Part shown: positions 61,847 to 64,000 of the stretch, in pieces | How positions within the stretch are numbered: the stretch's first letter is position 1 | Layout: each line of letters begins with the position of its first letter | Source of the DNA: Clostridia bacterium | Lineage (GTDB): Bacteria; Bacillota; Thermoanaerobacteria; Thermoanaerobacterales; Thermoanaerobacteraceae | DNA length: 64,000 bases | Assembly: GCA_012840485.1 (NCBI GenBank) | Contig: DULG01000019.1 | Span: forward strand, 186,001 to 250,000 | Reading direction: 5' to 3' | Translations under genes and position numbers: made by a program | The notes under the pieces: model-generated | What the model was told of the DNA's origin: nothing | Seen by the model: only the letters and a program-made list of their open reading frames with translations | Databases searched by the model: none

Positions 61847-64000
61847 TTTCCTTTTCCCTTCTTTTTTTAACTAAAAAACTTGCCACTTGATTTCCTTTTG
61901 TACCTCTTCCAAATCCTGCATCAAAGCCAACACTTTTAGCAAGGTCGTTTGTAATTTGCGTACCTCCACCTACTAAAATTACCTTATCCCTTATTCCCTT
62001 TTCTACACAGAGGTCGTGAATTTTTTTCATATTTTTTATATGGACATCATCATGGGTTATTATAGTGCTAACTAAAATAGCATCAGCATTTTCCTCTATA
62101 GCTGCATCAACTAACTTTTCTACAGGGCAAGAAGTACCAAGGTAAGTAAATTTTATGCCATATTTTTCAATTCCGCCGTGTTTTATATCCAAAATCTCTC
62201 TTAAGCCCACAGAATGTTCATCATTTCCTACAGTTGCAGCAACCACCTTCATAGGCTTTCTCTTAACATCTTCTTCTATTTCCTCATCTGAAAGTATTTC
62301 CTCTTGCGGCGGTATTTCTAATTCATTTTTGTCAATAGAAAATTGAACACGCCCTCTTACTTCCACGTACGTTCCCTCTGCAGGATGCATTGGAAGTTTA
62401 CCTAAAACGACTACCTCAGTAAGCCCCAGCTTTTCTGCGTATTTAATAGCAGCATATTCGGCAGTCCTCTCATCTACGGGCAAGAATAAATTCATACTTA
62501 TTATGCCATCTCCTGCCCATTCAACTTCTGGCTTTATTTTATCTCCTTTTCTATACTCCACAGTTTCTTTTAGCCTATTTTCTACATTATCAGCCTCATC
62601 CAATTCATCTATATATTGAATTTTTTCATGTTTACACAAGGTACAGCCATCTATCAAATCGCAAGGCTTATTAATTCCTTCTGGAAGATTATTGTATCCA
62701 AAATGGGAACATACAGGTGCCATGTAGTCTTTATCTCTCTTATAGACAGTTCCCGCACCAATGCCACCATTTATAGTCCTTACTATGCCATCTCCATTTC
62801 TCTCTGGATAATAGCCTGAATCCACAAAGAAACCTGCTTCTACTGCTTTGAAATACCCTCCAACTTCTAAAATTTCCTCCATAAAGAGAATAGCTCTCAT
62901 CTTTAATTCTCTGACTTTTTTCCCTAACTCTCCGTCAAAATTGAGTTTTACCATCTCTTTTAGACCGTCCATACCTATAAGGGCTTGTTTAGCAGTGTTT
63001 ATCGCGTTGATATTGTTGTAATGCCATGGAACATTTCTTCCTTCATCAGGAGTAATAGTACTTTGTATATCGGCCGAAGTCAATCGAGATATTAAAAGGT
63101 TAAGCACATGTGTTACAGTTGCTTCTCTCATATCGTGTTCAATATACTTTGTGTTCATCTGGGCCCTCATTTTATAATCTTTAAAAAGCTGCCTCAAAGC
63201 TACTGCATAAGGCAAATCCAAACGTATGGAAGGAGTTGGTGGAGCATTTGGTGGCACTGTAGATAAGGCTATGTTTTCTGGTTTCATGCCTATTTTTCTT
63301 GAATAAAGTGTATTTATAGCATGTTGCACTAAAAGTTCAGGCATAACTTTCCATCCATATTTTGCTGTTGCATTAGCATTGTGAGCTCCATCAATTTGAA
63401 GTATATTAGCATCTGCCATTATCTTCTTAGCAACTGCTGCATCTACAAAAGACCTTACCATGTTTATATTTCTATAAAGGACATTGTACTGAGGATCTTG
63501 ATGGGCACCATTTACCCCTTCTTCAGCGAACATAACAGCTACTTCAGGACCAGCTATTCCACTTACATAAGAGTGAAAGTTTATAGACCTACCGACCTCA
63601 TCTTCAATTGAATCCAATGCTTTTCTCGTCGCTCTTATTTGTTTTCTCGAAATAGGAACTCCTCCTACACCTTCAGGTGTTCCTTCAATGAGTCCATCAA
63701 AATGGCTTTGTCCTAATGTTCTAATAACCATTATGTGGTCTGCTCCATGCCATGCTGCCATTCTCATGCGCCTTATATCATCTTCAAACCTTCCTGAAGC
63801 TATTTCTGTGGTTATCACACAATCTGGCTGAGGGTCAATGTTTCCAAAGTGTTTTGCAGCAGGTAAAGGAATACCGTTTTTAAGTGGTTTTGAAACCTGA
63901 TAATACTCAAAATCGCCAATTTTGTGTTTACCTACATCCTCTCTCCAGTGCCATCCTCTTCTCCTAGGCACATATTTGTCCAAATCCTTTAAAATTTCTT
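61830..64000 (-). CDS. oraE: D-ornithine 4,5-aminomutase large subunit OraE, 5'-truncated at window edge
   Basis: AAWHGADHIMVIRTLGQSHFDGLIEGTPEGVGG...; B12 domain GNDEHSVGLREILDIKHGG; frame open to edge with ...EILKDLDKYVPRRRGW. Confidence 0.93.
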   Translation of the reverse strand, partial: EILKDLDKYVPRRRGWHWREDVGKHKIGDFEYYQVSKPLKNGIPLPAAKHFGNIDPQPDCVITTEIASGRFEDDIRRMRMAAWHGADHIMVIRTLGQSHFDGLIEGTPEGVGGVPISRKQIRATRKALDSIEDEVGRSINFHSYVSGIAGPEVAVMFAEEGVNGAHQDPQYNVLYRNINMVRSFVDAAVAKKIMADANILQIDGAHNANATAKYGWKVMPELLVQHAINTLYSRKIGMKPENIALSTVPPNAPPTPSIRLDLPYAVALRQLFKDYKMRAQMNTKYIEHDMREATVTHVLNLLISRLTSADIQSTITPDEGRNVPWHYNNINAINTAKQALIGMDGLKEMVKLNFDGELGKKVRELKMRAILFMEEILEVGGYFKAVEAGFFVDSGYYPERNGDGIVRTINGGIGAGTVYKRDKDYMAPVCSHFGYNNLPEGINKPCDLIDGCTLCKHEKIQYIDELDEADNVENRLKETVEYRKGDKIKPEVEWAGDGIISMNLFLPVDERTAEYAAIKYAEKLGLTEVVVLGKLPMHPAEGTYVEVRGRVQFSIDKNELEIPPQEEILSDEEIEEDVKRKPMKVVAATVGNDEHSVGLREILDIKHGGIEKYGIKFTYLGTSCPVEKLVDAAIEENADAILVSTIITHDDVHIKNMKKIHDLCVEKGIRDKVILVGGGTQITNDLAKSVGFDAGFGRGTKGNQVASFLVKKRREKENEENN

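Noticed and set aside
1-64000. CRISPR array, tRNA/rRNA genes, prophage or transposase genes
   Set aside because: No regularly spaced direct repeats, no tRNA-like CCA/T-loop clusters or rRNA sequence noticed, and no transposase, integrase or phage structural ORFs

Overview
The window is Thermoanaerobacter-like (low-GC, thermophilic, spore-forming clostridial relative) chromosome, judged from gene content and order. Nearly every gene is on the minus strand. From high to low coordinate it carries: a D-ornithine aminomutase block (oraE partial / mutL-glmL-like / alanine-ornithine racemase), a VOC protein, an Rrf2 regulator, mnmA, an AI-2E transporter, alaS-ireB-ruvX-DUF1292-fur, RNase J, ylbF, queT, mltG, an O-methyltransferase, a U32 peptidase, a PBP, an uninterrupted sigK, iadA, yqeG, aroE, a full type IV pilus operon, aroK/proB/proA/aroQ/pepP/efp, the eight-gene spoIIIA operon, asp23-nusB-folD-xseA-xseB-ispA, a ~600-nt non-coding RNA gene, its membrane-protein partner, dxs-tlyA-nadK-argR-recN-spoIVB-spo0A, then steA / mctB-like / glycosyltransferases / DUF3866. 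The strongest non-coding signal (about 13511-14115, minus) is GC-rich, has its own sigma-A-like promoter and a 13-bp terminal stem, and lies between ispA and a small DxxxD membrane-protein gene. I identify it as OLE RNA with OapA; it is already described, but a remarkable system. A second, unassigned element at 59097-59378 is a nested inverted-repeat, multi-helix element with no ORF I trust. Other points of interest are a possible cis-regulatory leader ahead of pilB, hairpin and operator-like promoters (fur, rrf2, alaS), a 20-bp perfect inverted repeat after asp23, a two-TM pseudopilin, and an unlisted 53-aa ORF. I found no CRISPR array, rRNA, tRNA or transposase. All assignments come from reading the sequence; no database search was run.
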